From: Leptoclinus maculatus
Lineage: Eukaryota > Chordata > Actinopteri > Perciformes > Stichaeidae
Reading direction: 5' to 3'
Assembly (NCBI GenBank): GCA_032191485.1
Contig: JAVDOI010000016.1
Location: forward strand, 16,264,074-16,328,073
Length of the DNA: 64,000 bases
Each line of letters starts with the position of its first letter. Position 1 is the first letter of the stretch. Below, one piece after another: positions 1-13,384 of the stretch. A model generated the notes under the pieces. That model saw only the letters and a list, made by a program, of their open reading frames with translations. It made no database searches and was not told the DNA's origin. The position numbers and the translations under genes were made by a program.

Positions 1-3000
1 ATTCAGAATGACATTAATTATGTAAATCGATTGTGAAATGGCAATAAATATATTTTAAATAGCCACTACCATTTCTCAGGGGAGCCTCCTCCAGACTCCC
101 CGTACACAGTTTACATTTCTGGCCTCTGCTAACACCACCCGCCCACCACAACTCCAGCTTTTGAATTTGCAAATTACATTTTTGAGTCTTTAAGAGATGC
201 TTATGATAACAGCGTGCACATGCCCCTTGTGTGTTGCGGACATCGATCCAATTAATGCGATGGGGAGGACCACCGGTCGTTTATGAATCAGCCCTTCTCA
301 CTCTGACAGCAAAGGACATTCAAGATGACACTGACGGTTGCTTGCAGTGCATGTTTCAGACTGAGGTCATTGTGAGGACACCGGCTGCAAAGCTGGTAGT
401 TATATAATGATGACCGCTGCAGGAAAGTTAGCCAGAGTTAAATACAAACACTCTGATTCTGATGGCGGATTTAGAAAGCAGCACTTGACTGGCATGAGAT
501 CACCCAGGGGGGAGGTGAGGAGACAGAAAATAGACAGCTAAGTGTGTGATGGATGCTTTTAAAGCCCTAAAGCTACGTATGAAGAGTGTATCTGCAAATG
601 CCACGGATAGCAAAGATGACTCTTTCTCTACGTCAGTTTTGGCATGCGTGTGTGTTGTGTTTTTGTATTGACTTCGAACCCGTTTGCGGTGTTGCACTGT
701 GTACGGTCAGTGCTCAAAAGAGCGATCGGTGAAAGACCACAGCAAAAGCAAGTGCTGCTGCACAGACATTACAGCTGCAACCTGTCTGTGAAGGGAGAGG
801 AGTCTGACAAATGTGTGTGTGGCGGGGGGTAAAAAACAAGTAAAATCTATTCCATCTCTTTGAAGCTGTATCTCAAGGCCAGTGAAAACACATAATACAA
901 GGCTAGGGAAATAGAGCTGGGGATGTATTCACAGATACTGTTGACTACATAAACGTTTGTGAACAAACCTCTCGCATGCAGTACTGCATAGGGAAATGGT
1001 ACACTTTCTAATTATTGATTCTTAATAATTGTTTGTTTTATTCTAAATGTGGAGATAAAGTAGTCTGATTGTGCCAAATTTGATGGAAGATTTTTATTTT
1101 ACAGTAGGTGGTAGGAGCCTTATTAGTCTTATTTTCTCCATAAATGGTGGTAGACAAATAATTTACACTTTACACAGATGAACTTCTGAATATTGCTTTT
1201 TTGTTTTACAAACTAAAGCTGCATTCATTGGTTTTCTGGCCACTTGGGGGCAGCAGAAGAAACAAACACAGCATTGATATATTTTCACCTTATTCATTTG
1301 TTATGGCTGATGTATTATTAGACAATTGCCTACTTATACATGGAGGAACATTAGCATTCATTTGGATTTCATTTTTTGGCCAACAGACGAACGTAGGTCC
1401 AACATGCATTCTCATTTTAGCTCCTTTTTTGGTCTCCAGTCACTCCTGAAGGAAATATCTATGTCTTTAACTGCAAAAACTCGAGAACCAATCATACAAA
1501 AAACGTCACGCTCCACACTGCGCTTCCTTAGGTCCTGAGCAAAACACCTGCCATGACATAGTTGCATTCCCCACCAACGCTAGAGCTCTAGGCGTCACTT
1601 GGGTGCAAAAGCTCCCGCGAACATCGAGTGCGAGCGAGCTGTACCCAACATGCCGTTCGGCGATGTAAGGGGTCCTCTCTCAATACACTAGTGGGTACAT
1701 AACGCACTACTAATAAATAAGTCCCTTAGATCTCAAGAGCTCACACTTACAAGTGTGAAGTCGATCGGATGAACATGCCGAGAAAATTGACAGACTGACC
1801 CACAAACAGAGTCTCCTTGCATTTAAGAATTAAATTGAATTACATTTTAATTTATTAGAGCTTTTCTGCACTGCTGTGATAGGAAACAATGTTGAAGAGA
1901 GCGGAGTTTTGGGGGGCTGGAAAACCAAAACCATAAGCTAAAGAAGTCCAAAACTGTGAGCTTCAGAGTCAGGTAACAATTCTCCGTGGGTTTCATTTTT
2001 ACAAGCCTCGAAAAACACCGGGTACAATAGCAGACAGCAGCCTGGCAACCAAACCTTTTTGACTCCGTGCCAATAGATCTGAAGCATCCAGGAATACCTC
2101 TGCTCCTCTTTGGCTCACTGTCAGTGATGACCTTTTAATGTCTCTCTATGGCATGTTAATACATGTTCTATTTTATATGAATTCACTGTGATGTGATTCA
2201 CACACACACACACGTCTATCTTATCCAATTACTGCCGGAGCAAGATATGGTTTACTGTGATTAATTATTCATAACTCAATGAAGATGCAGCACATCTGTG
2301 TTAATCTGGAGTCTGCCCCTCTGAATCCCTTTAAAAGATTATTTCTTGAGTTCAGGTGACATCATTGCGTGCCGTAATTAAGTTGCTTCAGGGCAGAATT
2401 AGGGCACCAGTCTGTGACTCGCTGTGCTTAGAGTTTAATTCTGTCTGCCCTAGTAGCTGCACACGGAATTTGACTTGTGAGACATTAGAACAGCGTGATT
2501 GAGCTCGTTTTGAGGGAAGCTCCTGACATTTTCTCACCACGGCCTAACCATCCACGTGCACACCTCGTTTGCATGTGCCAATATTTATCTCTATTCCCCA
2601 TTATAGGACATTTTAAAATTAGAGATTGCTTTCCCTGTTGAGCTTTTAGCTGATTTAGTTTTGATCTATATTTCATCTCACCCTGGAATAACCTTAAATG
2701 TGTCTTTCCGATGTCAAAGACAAAAAACGCTGCGTGACTCACACATTTTTGTTCCTCAGACAGACAGCGGAGCTCCTTTGGCGAATTCTCAATATCACTC
2801 TGTAATGTCAGTGAGGAGGAAGGATGATATGTAATGATAGATTTCTCCATCACTGAATGCCAAGTGTGATAATGTCAGTGGCAATCACTGTCCTGAGAGA
2901 GAAACGTTACATGAAGTACTGAGCTCCATTAATAAAGTAAACAGCTTATACCCAAAAGAGAGACTGGGCATGCATAAATAATAATCCTGCAATAAAAGGA

Positions 3001-5406
3001 TGAAAGCAGATGTGCAGAGCTAAAAGCACACTTTCTGTCTGCACCCTCCCCTGTCCTCAACTTCCAAGTTCATCTTCTCCTCTCTGATAATCCCTCAGTG
3101 GGAGCAGGGGGATGATAAGGCACACAGCCGTTTGAGAGACCCATTGGGCTGCTACAGCTATGAATGTGGTCTAAATGTAAGTCAGGAGGCTCCTACGGTG
3201 CCACTTCAGGTGCGACAGGGCACTGAAATTAGTCAGGATCTGTCATGGACTTTTATATATCGCTCATCAGGGTCATCACTGCCAGCAAGTCTTGTCTGAG
3301 TCATTATTTGGGATATTTGATGAGTCAAGCCAGATCCAGTTGATGCAATTAGCACAGAGATTTCAAAACTCTATAAATGACAGGCAGTTTTGAAGCATCA
3401 AGCGCTTTAAAGACAACAGTTTGATATTTTAGGTCAAATATATTTTATGCAGAGCTCTCTCATGTCTGAAGCGCGGATGTTTGTGAAAGTGAAAAGCCAC
3501 TTAAGAATTAATTATAGACCCCATTCACAGTACAGCGATAGTACAGTAATTACATCTTGGGTATGGGGGGCCACCGCGGCGGTTGCTTGTGTGCATGCGA
3601 GCAGAAGAGCGCTGTGATTGAAGGCTCATATGCTCAGAGGTTACCTTTACTCAATAGAAGCTGTTATGTTCATTGCCTCTTTTCAAATTGAGAGTCAGTG
3701 CTTTAATTGAGAGGTTGACCTCTAGTTGCAGAAACTCTGATCGGAGGTAGAACGCAAAAGAGGAAAGTACTTCTGGAGATTATGTCAGCAGTCAGCACCA
3801 AAGGCTATAGAAAGAGAGATGCCTCCAGAGAACATCCAGTACCAGGCCTATAGGATCTCTTGTCAATGAAGCCCTTCAATTTCAGTCATTCACAACACAT
3901 TTTTCAATTGGTTATTCCCAATGATGCCTGAGCGCCGTTGACCAATTTCGCTGCTTATTTTGTGTTGCTGGCCCGAGCGATACACCCATGGACCACAGCT
4001 GACGCAACTGTTTTGCAATGTAGCAGCATTATTACGCCGCTGCTCTCCTGCAGCGGTATTTACACTGAAAGGTCAAAGCAATGTGACAACATGTTCCAGG
4101 CGCTTACAGCGGCCGGCACTTGGTACAAAGGCCGGTATAAGAGGACACATTTTATTGGGCTACAAGTCCCAGTCTGCCACATACAGTAAATCCTTGCAGC
4201 TGTGATTACATCACGTTAACCTTCAGACTGGGAATGAACACCAGTGGATGGGCACAATTACCTGCAGCACAGTTCAAACTTTCCCAGAGCGTGTGTGTGT
4301 CGTGCGCATTGTGTTATTTGAGAGAGTTCGGCTGATTCGAATCAACGTGTAGGCACTGAGAAATGAGGTCAGACAAACAGTGTCGCCGCGGGTGACCCAC
4401 ATCTTAACAGGGTGACATTTTCTGTGTGGACACAAGACGAGACGACTGGAGGAAGAGGAGCACCTCCAAATGTCACCGGAGGTGCAGACGCACAGAAAAA
4501 AATTAAAAAGTCAGCAGAGTTGCTGTCATTTTGATGACTAGTGCATGCGATACTGTGGGTCGTTGGGAAGTGACTTAACCACTGTTAGGCCTTCCCATAA
4601 TGATGTAAGTTTACTTTTGTGGTACTTCGGATCCTGAAAATGCACTTTTTCCTTTTGGAACCTCCTTTTTCTGTTAACCACACACTCGATCTCCTATCAT
4701 TCTTCCAGCTCCCATAAACGGTTTGACACGGTTATGAAAATATTCACACACCAGAAATGTATCCTTTCATACTGCAGGAGCACAATTAGATTCACCTGTG
4801 GGGCTCCAGTGAGCAGCTGTGGTGTGCCATGCTATGTCACCTGCATGCTGCAGGTGAGAGGAATCTGTGAATAAAAACACTTGCTTAGTGTTTAGTTCAG
4901 TCTTTTCTGCAGAGTTGATGATTTTTTTGTGTGGTAATACATGTGCTGATAGTGATTGGAAATCATATTCAACCTCTAAGTGTCCTCAATATATTTGAAA
5001 ATTACGAATCATCACTGTCTGTCAAATTCAATCAATCAGACTTCAAAATAAAAGTGTGAATTACCAATAATGTGTGTACAGTATGAAATGCAATTGAAGC
5101 CCTTCTATGTATTTATTTTCAACGCAGTTTTATAATTTGGCCCGTGCTCGTCGCCAACCACGCAGGTCAAAAACGAGTTTACATTGAAAGCATTGCCGGA
5201 AATGCAACGTCTGCGATCCGTCCGGTGTGACAGTTGTACACTGACCCAGTTTCTAGCAAACAGCAGGCTCGGGCTGGTTTGAATTGGCGGCGCGGGGAGC
5301 GCGTGGATGAGCGGCGTGGACACCCGACGGTGTCTCGTGTACAAGGCGCGCGCTCAACACACCGCACGCACAGCAAAATGCTGGGCACCAAGTTTGTATC
5401 CGCGCA
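1..5406. other. Upstream intergenic region, no gene recognised
   Basis: No exon of a family I recognise was found on either strand. The longest open frame (2485-2853, minus) has no recognisable domain or splice context. The sequence is mixed AT-rich DNA with a short CA run near 2200 and one dispersed repeat at about 1480-1672. The last few hundred bases before opn3 are richer in CpG (about 5270-5410) and probably contain its promoter and 5' UTR, but I see no clear TATA box. Confidence 0.5.
1480..1672. repeat. Dispersed repeat, copy 1
   Basis: About 190 bp here is clearly related, in the same orientation, to 45000-45190 inside ide intron 15. Shared blocks include CACCTGCC, CATAGTTGCAT, GGCGTCA/GCGTCA followed by TTGGGTG, and AGCTGTACCCA near the 3' side. 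The copies are diverged, so this is an old interspersed element. I cannot assign a class, and see no coding sequence or clear terminal repeats. Confidence 0.6.
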
Positions 5407-5612
5407 ATGAATCCTGCCAACGAAACCAGAGCGGAGAGAACTACGGAACATTACATTTTTGCAGCTGGCACCTACAAACTTCTCGCTTTCGCCATCGGGA
5501 CCATCGGAGTGTTTGGCTTTTGCAACAACGTTGTTGTCATCGTACTCTACTGCAAATTCAAGAGACTGAGGACGCCCACCAATTTGTTACTGGTCAACAT
5601 AAGTTTGAGTGA
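5307..5612 (+). other. Overlapping upstream reading frame before opn3
   Basis: An ATG at 5307 opens a 101-codon frame that runs past the opn3 start at 5407 in a different frame and stops at 5612. The protein resembles nothing I know and is not proposed as a gene. It matters only if the opn3 transcript starts upstream of 5307, when it would act as an overlapping upstream ORF that could lower opn3 translation. The transcription start cannot be read from the sequence. Confidence 0.3.
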
Positions 5613-8600
5613 TCTGCTGGTTTCTGTCATCGGAATAAACTTCACGTTTGCTTCATGCATCAAAGGCGGTTGGATTTGGAGCCAGGCGACATGCATCTGG
5701 GACGGCTTCAGCAACACCTTATTTGGTGAGAGAGATGACACGAGGGCATGTGTTTATTATACTAGCATGTATTTCACATTTATCAATATTGTCACACAAA
5801 CTTTTTACTAAAATAGTTTTTGTATTGAATGTATTTAACTGCGTGTCCCTATTTCATTTCTCACTATGGGTAGAATAATATTCTGACACAATCCAGAAAA
5901 TGAGCGAACGCAGTTTGATATCATGTAATTAGTTGGGAGGCAGTAGGCTACAGATCACTATATAGCGCATGAAAGAAGCATATTCCACGTAGAAATTATT
6001 TCTATAAAACACATGTTAATACAAACACAATATTTTAAATATGGACACTTTTTTTTCTCTCAGCTTTTGGATGGCTAAAATACAATTTACTGACCTTTTT
6101 ATTCAGTGATGTGCTGCAATAAAACCAAACGACCCTGAATACATTCCAATTAAATACTATTTCCTCTGACTGTATGTGTTTTTTGTTTTTTAATGTAAAA
6201 TGAGCACATTGTGCAGGTCATTGCTTTATGCAGAGGAATGATTTTGTCACCAGCGTTACGCTTTCCAGCTTCATACTTCACTGTAACGCGATTGTCCAAT
6301 TATTAGCAGCACAGTCAGCAACTGTGTCCAGCAGCGAAGTGTGAATGAATGCTCAGGGTCATCGTCCAGGTCCCCCCCCCCCCCCCCCCAGGTATCCAGG
6401 GGAGGACTGATGTGAGATTATGAGCTCATTAGAGCAGCAAACCCTCAAGCTTTTGCCGTTTATCAGCAAACCGAGACGCGGTGGACGGTTTGCCCTCTCC
6501 TTCCATCGTCCTGTTGTCCTCTCGTTGACATTGGCTTCTTTTTTGCACGTGTCCAGATTAAAAGGTCTGTGTTCAGGATTTAGGGATGTCTCCCCTCATC
6601 ACTGAAATGACATTGAGCAGAAAGGATGTGGCGTCCTGCTGCTTTTGGCACCAGAAGATGATGGAGATTTAAATGATGTTGACACCGCATCGTCAGATCT
6701 CCCCAGCTCCTCCCCTGCTCATTCACATTACAGAAGTTGTCTACTTTTACCGAGTGACATTTTTACTTGTGAAACCCCAAGGTCGTCCAGAACATCATAA
6801 ATGTCGAAAGAGCCAAATTTCCCAGCACCGGCACCTGATAAACAAATCACATTGATTTATCTGCGCAGGAGACGGACATGCCGTCATCTTTCTGCCTCAT
6901 CATATGTGTTACTCAGAGGAGGTTGGTGTCAGTGTGCCAGACACACACACACACACGCACACACACACACGCACACACACAGGGGCCACAGCAATGAACC
7001 CTGGCAGCTCTGTCAATGCACGTCCGTCTGAAACTCTAGCTGGGTTAATGTGGCTCAAGCTGAGTGCACAACCTGAAAGAAGTCACCAAATACAGTGTGT
7101 GTTTGTAATTTGCGCGTCTGCCCATTGACACTTTCCCCCGTGTTGCTCCCATTAAATCAAGAGATGACATTACAGACGGACACTAAAAGGACGTGTGTGT
7201 GTGTGTGGGGGGGGGTGAACTCTGTGAGTTTTTAAGGATTCATAACGGAGTGCTTGAATGTGCCATTCAACACCAAGATGCTCGGACTTGTGTTTGTACA
7301 TAGAGCGATGAAACTCATTCAGTCCAAAGACACGCTGAGTAGCCACTGACCCAGATCCTGCAGCGAGTGCTCTGCATTACTTAGCGCGGCCGTCTCTCCC
7401 TCTCCCCCTTCTTCTCCTGCCAGGCATCGTCTCCATCATGACGCTGGCGGCCCTGGCTTACGAGCGCTACATCCGGGTGGTCCATGCCCAGGTGGTGGAC
7501 TTCCCCTGGGCGTGGCGGGCCATCGGCCACATTTGGCTGTACTCCCTGGTCTGGACGGGCGCCCCTCTGCTCGGGTGGAACCGCTACACGCTGGAGATCC
7601 ACCAGCTGGGCTGCTCCCTGGACTGGGCCTCTAAGGACCCCAACGATGCCTCCTTCATCCTCCTCTTCCTCCTGGCCTGTTTCTTTGTGCCTGTGGGTAT
7701 CATGATCTACTGCTACGGGAACATCCTCTACGCAGTTCAAATGGTAGGTCATGCTTTTCAGATGTTTGCATATTTGATAAATCATTTATTAGTTAGACTA
7801 ATAGACAAAGACTTGTAAACATGCTTGCTACATGTCAACAGACATTTTACATGCTTTCATCTTTTACCGACAATTCAACTGCTTTCAGTGGACCACATCA
7901 ACTGGCCTCTTAGGCCCTGATCACACGAGACGCTATCTAGTTAGCTGTTTGACTGTTAGAGAGCCACACTGAGTATGTGAGAGGAGAGGGGGAATTCATA
8001 TCACATGTTATTATATAATTGTGTGTAGAGGTAGAGAGAGAGAGGGAGGGAGGGAGGGAGGGAGAGAGAGAGAGAGAGACTCCCTCCCTCTCAGGTCTTC
8101 ACCAGATAATACTGGCTTGACCTCCTACAACACTTCCACTGTTCATACACAATGTGCTCCAACTGCTTTCAGCACTGTGGCCGACACTTAAGATGCCATT
8201 GGCTTTCAGTTCATACAAATGAACTACCACTCATTTATTCCAGGACGTCCACTTCAATTGACTGACTGATATTTCAACTACTTTCAGCCTCCTTTAGCTT
8301 TTTGCAGACGTAGGTTTTCTTCAGAAAATGTAGTCTTTTCTAGTTACAGAGTTGAAAAAGTAATTTCGGGATGTTAAAACGTTCAGTCTGCACAGAATCA
8401 AACTATAAAGACTCCTCTGGGTTTTCATTTTAATGAAAAGAAACTCCTTGACCTTCACTGATCAGGTGCTGCCTTTCACTCCTCTTTCATTACAGGCTTT
8501 TTTTAATTTTTTATAATGATATAGGCTTGTCCTGTACAGTGGGAATCATTTGAAAGCGCTCTGATCCTTGGGCCTGTAGTGATACTTAGAAGTGATGCCT

Positions 8601-10874
8601 TTAGGTGTCCCTGAAGACAGCCTGGTAATACGTATATGAATTGTGAGCAGGCTGGGAGGATGACAGTTAAGTATTTGCGTTCATGTTAATGATTCCTGCA
8701 AAAAGAAAAAACTGTAGAAAGTGTGTCTCATAGAAATTGAGGAGCCCCAAGATTCTCTAATTTGTTTGTGCCTGTAAATTCTTCAAATGTCAGTACCTTT
8801 GAGCAGATTGCCTCTAAAGTGTTTGAACAGGATAGTAAGTTGAATAGGAAGCAAATATGCAATTTGAATCAAATGACCCAGATGTCCTACTGCATCAACA
8901 GTCGCTATCTTTGCTTCCTTTCGTATTCACAACCTTGTAGGAAGTGTGACTCCCTGGACACCTCGAGGCCCGGGAGGACTCGTCACACTGAAAATCTTCA
9001 AAGAGAAGTGCTCTGAACTCTACAGAGTATTTTTAACTTCATATGAAGCAAATATAAATGCAGACCTTTTTAAATTCATGAATAGAAATAGACGCTTGCC
9101 GTGATTCCATCAGAAGTCTTGAGGGAGTCTAGAAGATGCTCCATAGTAAACAGCACATGCAAAGAGGAGACTCCATTGTAGTTAGACAATGTTCAAATTA
9201 CAAAGATAACGAGGACATTTTTCCTGAGTTCCTGTTCAGCAGTATTGTTTGTTTAGGGTGTGTCCTCCCCTACTACCACTTCTGTAGTTTGCTGAGAATT
9301 GAAGCCAACACAGAAGTGCCAAAAACTGCAGTTCCTAAAATTCAGGCCGCCTGAGGCCGCCTCCAAAAGTGAGTCAATCCCCATAGAGCTCCATGGCCAA
9401 CTTTACAGCAGAAATACATGTGTTTATAGCCTGGTATGTGCCTTGTTCCAAATCACAGTGCAAAATTCAAAATTTTTGTTGCAGAATTTGACTGCAGTAA
9501 TAAAAAAACAATATGCATTAAAGGTCATCTAAATCAGTTGTTCTCAACCTGGGGGTCAAAAACAGCTTCTATCATGCTGACATCTATCCTACCAAAATGA
9601 TGTTAGAACTGTAGGGCTGGCTGGTCTCCCACCCATCATCACATGCACGTTCAAATCAACAAGACTTTTGGACATTTGATCCAAACCAGCAACAATCTGG
9701 TCCCAAAACAGCCTGTTTAGACCCTCATGATAGCATCTTCATCTCCCCCGTTTCTTGTAGCTGCGCTCCATCCAGGACCTCCAGACGGTTCAGATCATCA
9801 AGATCTTGCGGTACGAGAAGAAGGTGGCCGTTATGTTTTTGCTGATGATCTCCTGCTTCTTGTTGTGTTGGACGCCCTACGCCGTGGTGTCCATGCTGGA
9901 GGCCTTCGGCAGGAAGAACATGGTCTCTCCCACGGTGGCCATCATCCCCTCGTTCTTTGCCAAGTCCAGCACGGCCTACAACCCCCTCATCTACGTGTTC
10001 ATGAGCAGAAAGGTTGGTTGTCCTAAAGCTCTTTTGAAAGGAACTTTTTCTTTCTATTCGTGGTCAACTTAAAGACCTGCAAAACAATGAGGACATCAGT
10101 AAACAGTGCTCCTCTTCTTGCTGGTGGGGGTGAGGTCAGTGACGAGGTTCAACCGTCATAGCAGACCCATGTTTCGCCGGCGTCTGGAATACAATCTGTT
10201 TGTTGGAGCGCTCTGATTGGCCACTTCCTCTGTGTTCAATCGATTGTTTTTCCCCACCAGTGACCACAGCTGAACTCAGTATTATCGGGTAAATCAATGG
10301 CGTGGGAGGTTGTTCTACTGTTGCGCTGCTCCAGTTTGTGGTTTGGTTTATTTTTAGGAGCATTTTTGTTGGAATTTTAAACAAAATAATGCAGAATTCA
10401 ACAACCCAGAAGTCGTTTTTTAGACAAATTCTTCAAAAATGAAATCTGCATCATAGTATCATAGTGTCCCAATATTTAATATGTGTTGTCGTGTGCGTAG
10501 GAATGAAATGATCTTTTACACTAGTCTTAGTTTGCCGGCGTACTGATATTGTGTGTTTTTGACAGGGTGCTATTTCATCCTCTTACTCCCTCCCACAGTT
10601 CCGGCGCTGTTTGCTGCGGCTGCTCTGCTCGCGGTTCTCCGGGCTGCAGTGCGGCCTCAAAGAGCGCCCCCTGCCTCCGGTCCAGCGCCCCATCCGACCG
10701 ATCGTGGTGTCCGCGGGGGCGTGCGGCGGCAGGAACCGGCCCAAGAAGAGGGTGACTTTCAGCTCCTCGTCCATCGTCTTCATCATCACCAGCAATGACT
10801 TCCACCACCTGGACGTGACCTCCAAGACTCAAGAGTCCTCGGAGGTCAACGTCTTTCAAGTGAGGCCGTTGTGA
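5407..10874 (+). CDS. opn3: Encephalopsin (opsin-3), non-visual opsin
   Basis: Seven-helix G-protein-coupled photopigment of the plasma membrane that binds retinal. Four coding exons: 5407-5725, 7424-7743, 9761-10012 and 10599-10874 (TGA 10872-10874). All introns are GT-AG with matching phases. The 388-aa product is close to the 402 aa of human OPN3. Visible landmarks: a glycosylation site NET at residues 5-7; the LLVNISLSDLLVS helix-2 block; C96 and C170 for the extracellular disulphide; E120-R121-Y122 (DRY position); helix-6 CWTPY; K281 in FFAKSS, the retinal Schiff-base lysine; and NPLIY 287-291. The C-terminal RPKKRVTFSSSSIVFIITS block and final QVRPL are typical of OPN3 and separate it from the related TMT opsins. 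The convergent kmo neighbour supports orthology. The start was chosen because the frame opens there and gives a normal OPN3 N-terminus. A TMT opsin is the only realistic alternative. Confidence 0.95.
6372..6389. repeat. Poly-C tract (18 C) in opn3 intron 1
   Basis: A run of 18 cytosines, a simple homopolymer in the middle of intron 1. No functional role is visible. Confidence 0.95.
6942..6980. repeat. CA microsatellite in opn3 intron 1
   Basis: An (AC)n run interrupted by single G substitutions. It is simple sequence about 440 nt before exon 2. Confidence 0.95.
8031..8080. repeat. GA/GGGA purine microsatellite in opn3 intron 2
   Basis: A compound (GA)n, (GGGA)n, (GA)n tract, followed at 8081-8092 by a short CT-rich segment that could pair with it. 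No coding potential. Confidence 0.9.
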
Positions 10875-11350
10875 TCCGCAAGGGACCGGGACTTCTCAGC
10901 CCCACCACTCAGTATGCCTTAGGACCCAACATGCCAAACCGAACCAAAAATAATCCTGTCTGAACCTCCCGGGACATTTCTGCGTCCACACACAGTTACA
11001 TGTTACAACTAGTTGTAAATATCCGACTGTCAGCCCGAGAATCTCAGCGCAACCTTTTTCCTGACAGTGTTTTGTCTCAGCAGGTTGTATGAAAGCCTGA
11101 CATCAGCTGTGGTGATATAAGCACATAAAGATGTAGTTAAGAACTAGTTGTATGTTTCTCTTTAGATAAAGAATCACACTTATTTGTCAAACTGAGTTTT
11201 TTTTAGAGGCCGGCGCTTTTGGGGACCCGAGTGGATGGACTTGTGATAGCGGATGTCTTTTTGGTTGGTACCCAACTGCAGGAGTGTAGCATGGAAAACA
11301 AGCCTTAGCTCCTTAGCCATGAACAATAAGACATTGTTGTGTATGGATTC

Positions 11351-11356
11351 AATAAA
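11351..11356 (+). terminator. opn3: Poly(A) signal of opn3
   Basis: AATAAA about 480 nt after the opn3 stop. The next bases are T-rich (ATCTTATTTTAAG), as expected of a downstream element. It is the first canonical hexamer I see after the stop. Confidence 0.6.
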
Positions 11357-12498
11357 GAGATCTTATTTTAAGCTACCTAGCTTGTGTACCTTATCTCATT
11401 TCAATCGAAAATCTCCAGTGTGACGGGAGCGGCCACTGTCAAATGACATTTGGTGGATTTATATGTATGAGGACCACAGGAGTGTAGATAAGAGATGAGA
11501 CCTCGGTGTGCTGCAGTGAGACGCTCCTTTTATAACCTCCTGGGCTGTCGGCTATGAATAGACGTGATGAATGGATGTCCATAGCTGATAAAACCCAGGA
11601 CGTGTGACTGAGTGATGGAGTGGTTTTTGTTTTTACACTGTTTAGATAAAAGAAGAGTTAGACAATATGCGGAAGAAAAGTCTTGTTTGGTTTCTTGCTA
11701 TTTTAACTAAAAATAAAAAACCAACTCACTCAAAATAAGTATCCCCAATCTATGAATCTATTCTGTAAAGCAAAAATGTAATATATAATATATAAACAGA
11801 ATAATGTGTTATTAAAGAGGTACTGCACAATTAAACATGTTTTTAGAGCTGTAAACCAAATGATGTGACTGTGATGAAACATCAATGCTGTCAAAAATTT
11901 ACAAAAATCTGTATTTCGCAGGTTCAAAATGGCTCAACGTGATGTGCATTGTTGAAACTCAGCCTTGAACCTTGACTCTCCACAGAGCCACAGTCGCAGG
12001 GGACCTGGTGGGATTTATCTATGAAGTGTATCTAGAAATAGAACGTTAACGCCCACTGAGCAGCTCCTGCTTCACACATTTCACACCAAAATTGAATTAT
12101 TTTCAAAATGAATGCTCTGAAACCACGGCCAAGCTTTCAGTGTGGGTTGATTACATATGTACAGTTACAGTATATACGACGAGTTGGCCATCTCACTGCT
12201 GGACTCTACGTTGCTCTATGGGCAGAGCATGCGCACCAGAGACTTCCGCCTGCCGAGCTCGGCTACCTTCTGGGTTAGCCCTATGCTAACTTGAATGGTG
12301 ATAAAATAATTCAATCGCGCGGCTCTTCCAGACTTTCCGATGATCAAATTCTGAAATTGAAACGAGTCATTTTCGGTGATGATGTGTCACCGTAGTATTC
12401 CAAGGCTTGTTTACGCTGTCCCCAACTGTCCTAACTCAGTCATTCCCAAAAGACCCACGGGGGGGGTAAATAAATTAGCAGAATTTCTTCCATCATCT

Positions 12499-12504
12499 TT
12501 TATT
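12499..12504 (-). terminator. kmo: Candidate poly(A) signal of kmo
   Basis: TTTATT on the plus strand reads AATAAA on the kmo strand, about 880 nt after the kmo stop. Nearer non-canonical signals could be used instead, so this is only a candidate. Confidence 0.3.
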
Positions 12505-13384
12505 CAACATTTATCTTTGCAGTACACAGTTGAGCCACATGAGGGAGTCTGAATGTTTGTATTGTTTTGTTAATTGTAGCCAATTTAACTGATTTCCTTA
12601 CTGATGACAGGAAATAAAAATAACTCAAAGTGAACTCTAAACTAAATGCATTTAGGCGGAGTACATGTGCATCAAATGCATGTATTTAACGTGTATATGT
12701 TCTCATTAACACCTGCACAAAACAAAGTTGTGATTTATCAAGTGCATATCTCTTGAAATGGCTAATTTACCTATAAAAGATAATATAAGGTGATGGCAGT
12801 AACACAGGAATGTTCATTTTACACACAAATTCACGTTTTAAAGATATGGCTTATTGTTAACTGGGTTGCGATGGTTGGTACTTTTTAAAAAGTAAAAACT
12901 GCAGGTGTAAGAATTTGTTGACAGAGTGGATATTGGCCCCCAAAAATAATCACTGCATAAACAGGATGATGTTGAGAGAGATGGAGCCAAAGGCAAAATA
13001 CAAATCTGACAGTAACTATAAGCTGAGGGAACATGTATTTGCAATTCATGTGTAAGCATGTAAACTCGTACAGCACGTACCCCGGCCAGTGGGTTTAATA
13101 CTGACATGTTTGTTCTCACAATGCAAATTGTGCAAATGGTGAGGATGGCATGCAAATAATCCAATCTGTTGGGCTCCTTCGGTCAAATCATTGTCAGTCA
13201 AATAGCGATAAAATGTCAAGAAATCCTACAATCAATCAACGTGTCTAGCATAAGTTCGGACAATCATTATTTCACTACATTCATTTGCCAGGCAGAGCCT
13301 CTCATTGTGTTCATTAGAGGATTCAATCAAACTCTAATTAAAATGTGGATCTCCTCAGTTCTAGTGTTGCTTTGCACTTGTCTG

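Larger units (their letters stand above)
10875..13384. other. opn3 3' UTR and opn3-kmo convergent intergenic region
   Basis: Holds the opn3 3' UTR (to about 11370) and, on the other strand, the kmo 3' UTR (below 13385). The middle is AT-rich with scattered short open frames and no recognisable exon, RNA gene or complete transposon. The two genes end tail-to-tail about 2.5 kb apart, as the human pair also does. Confidence 0.55.

Noticed and set aside
2485..2853. 122-aa open frame on the minus strand
   Set aside because: No recognisable domain, no splice context, and a composition like translated non-coding DNA.
7381..7785. 134-aa minus-strand frame opposite opn3 exon 2
   Set aside because: Shadow of a GC-rich conserved exon; no independent support.
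9533..9565. TTGTTCTCAACCTGGGGGTC, resembling the tip of a hAT element
   Set aside because: Only one short end is visible; no matching end or target duplication was found nearby.
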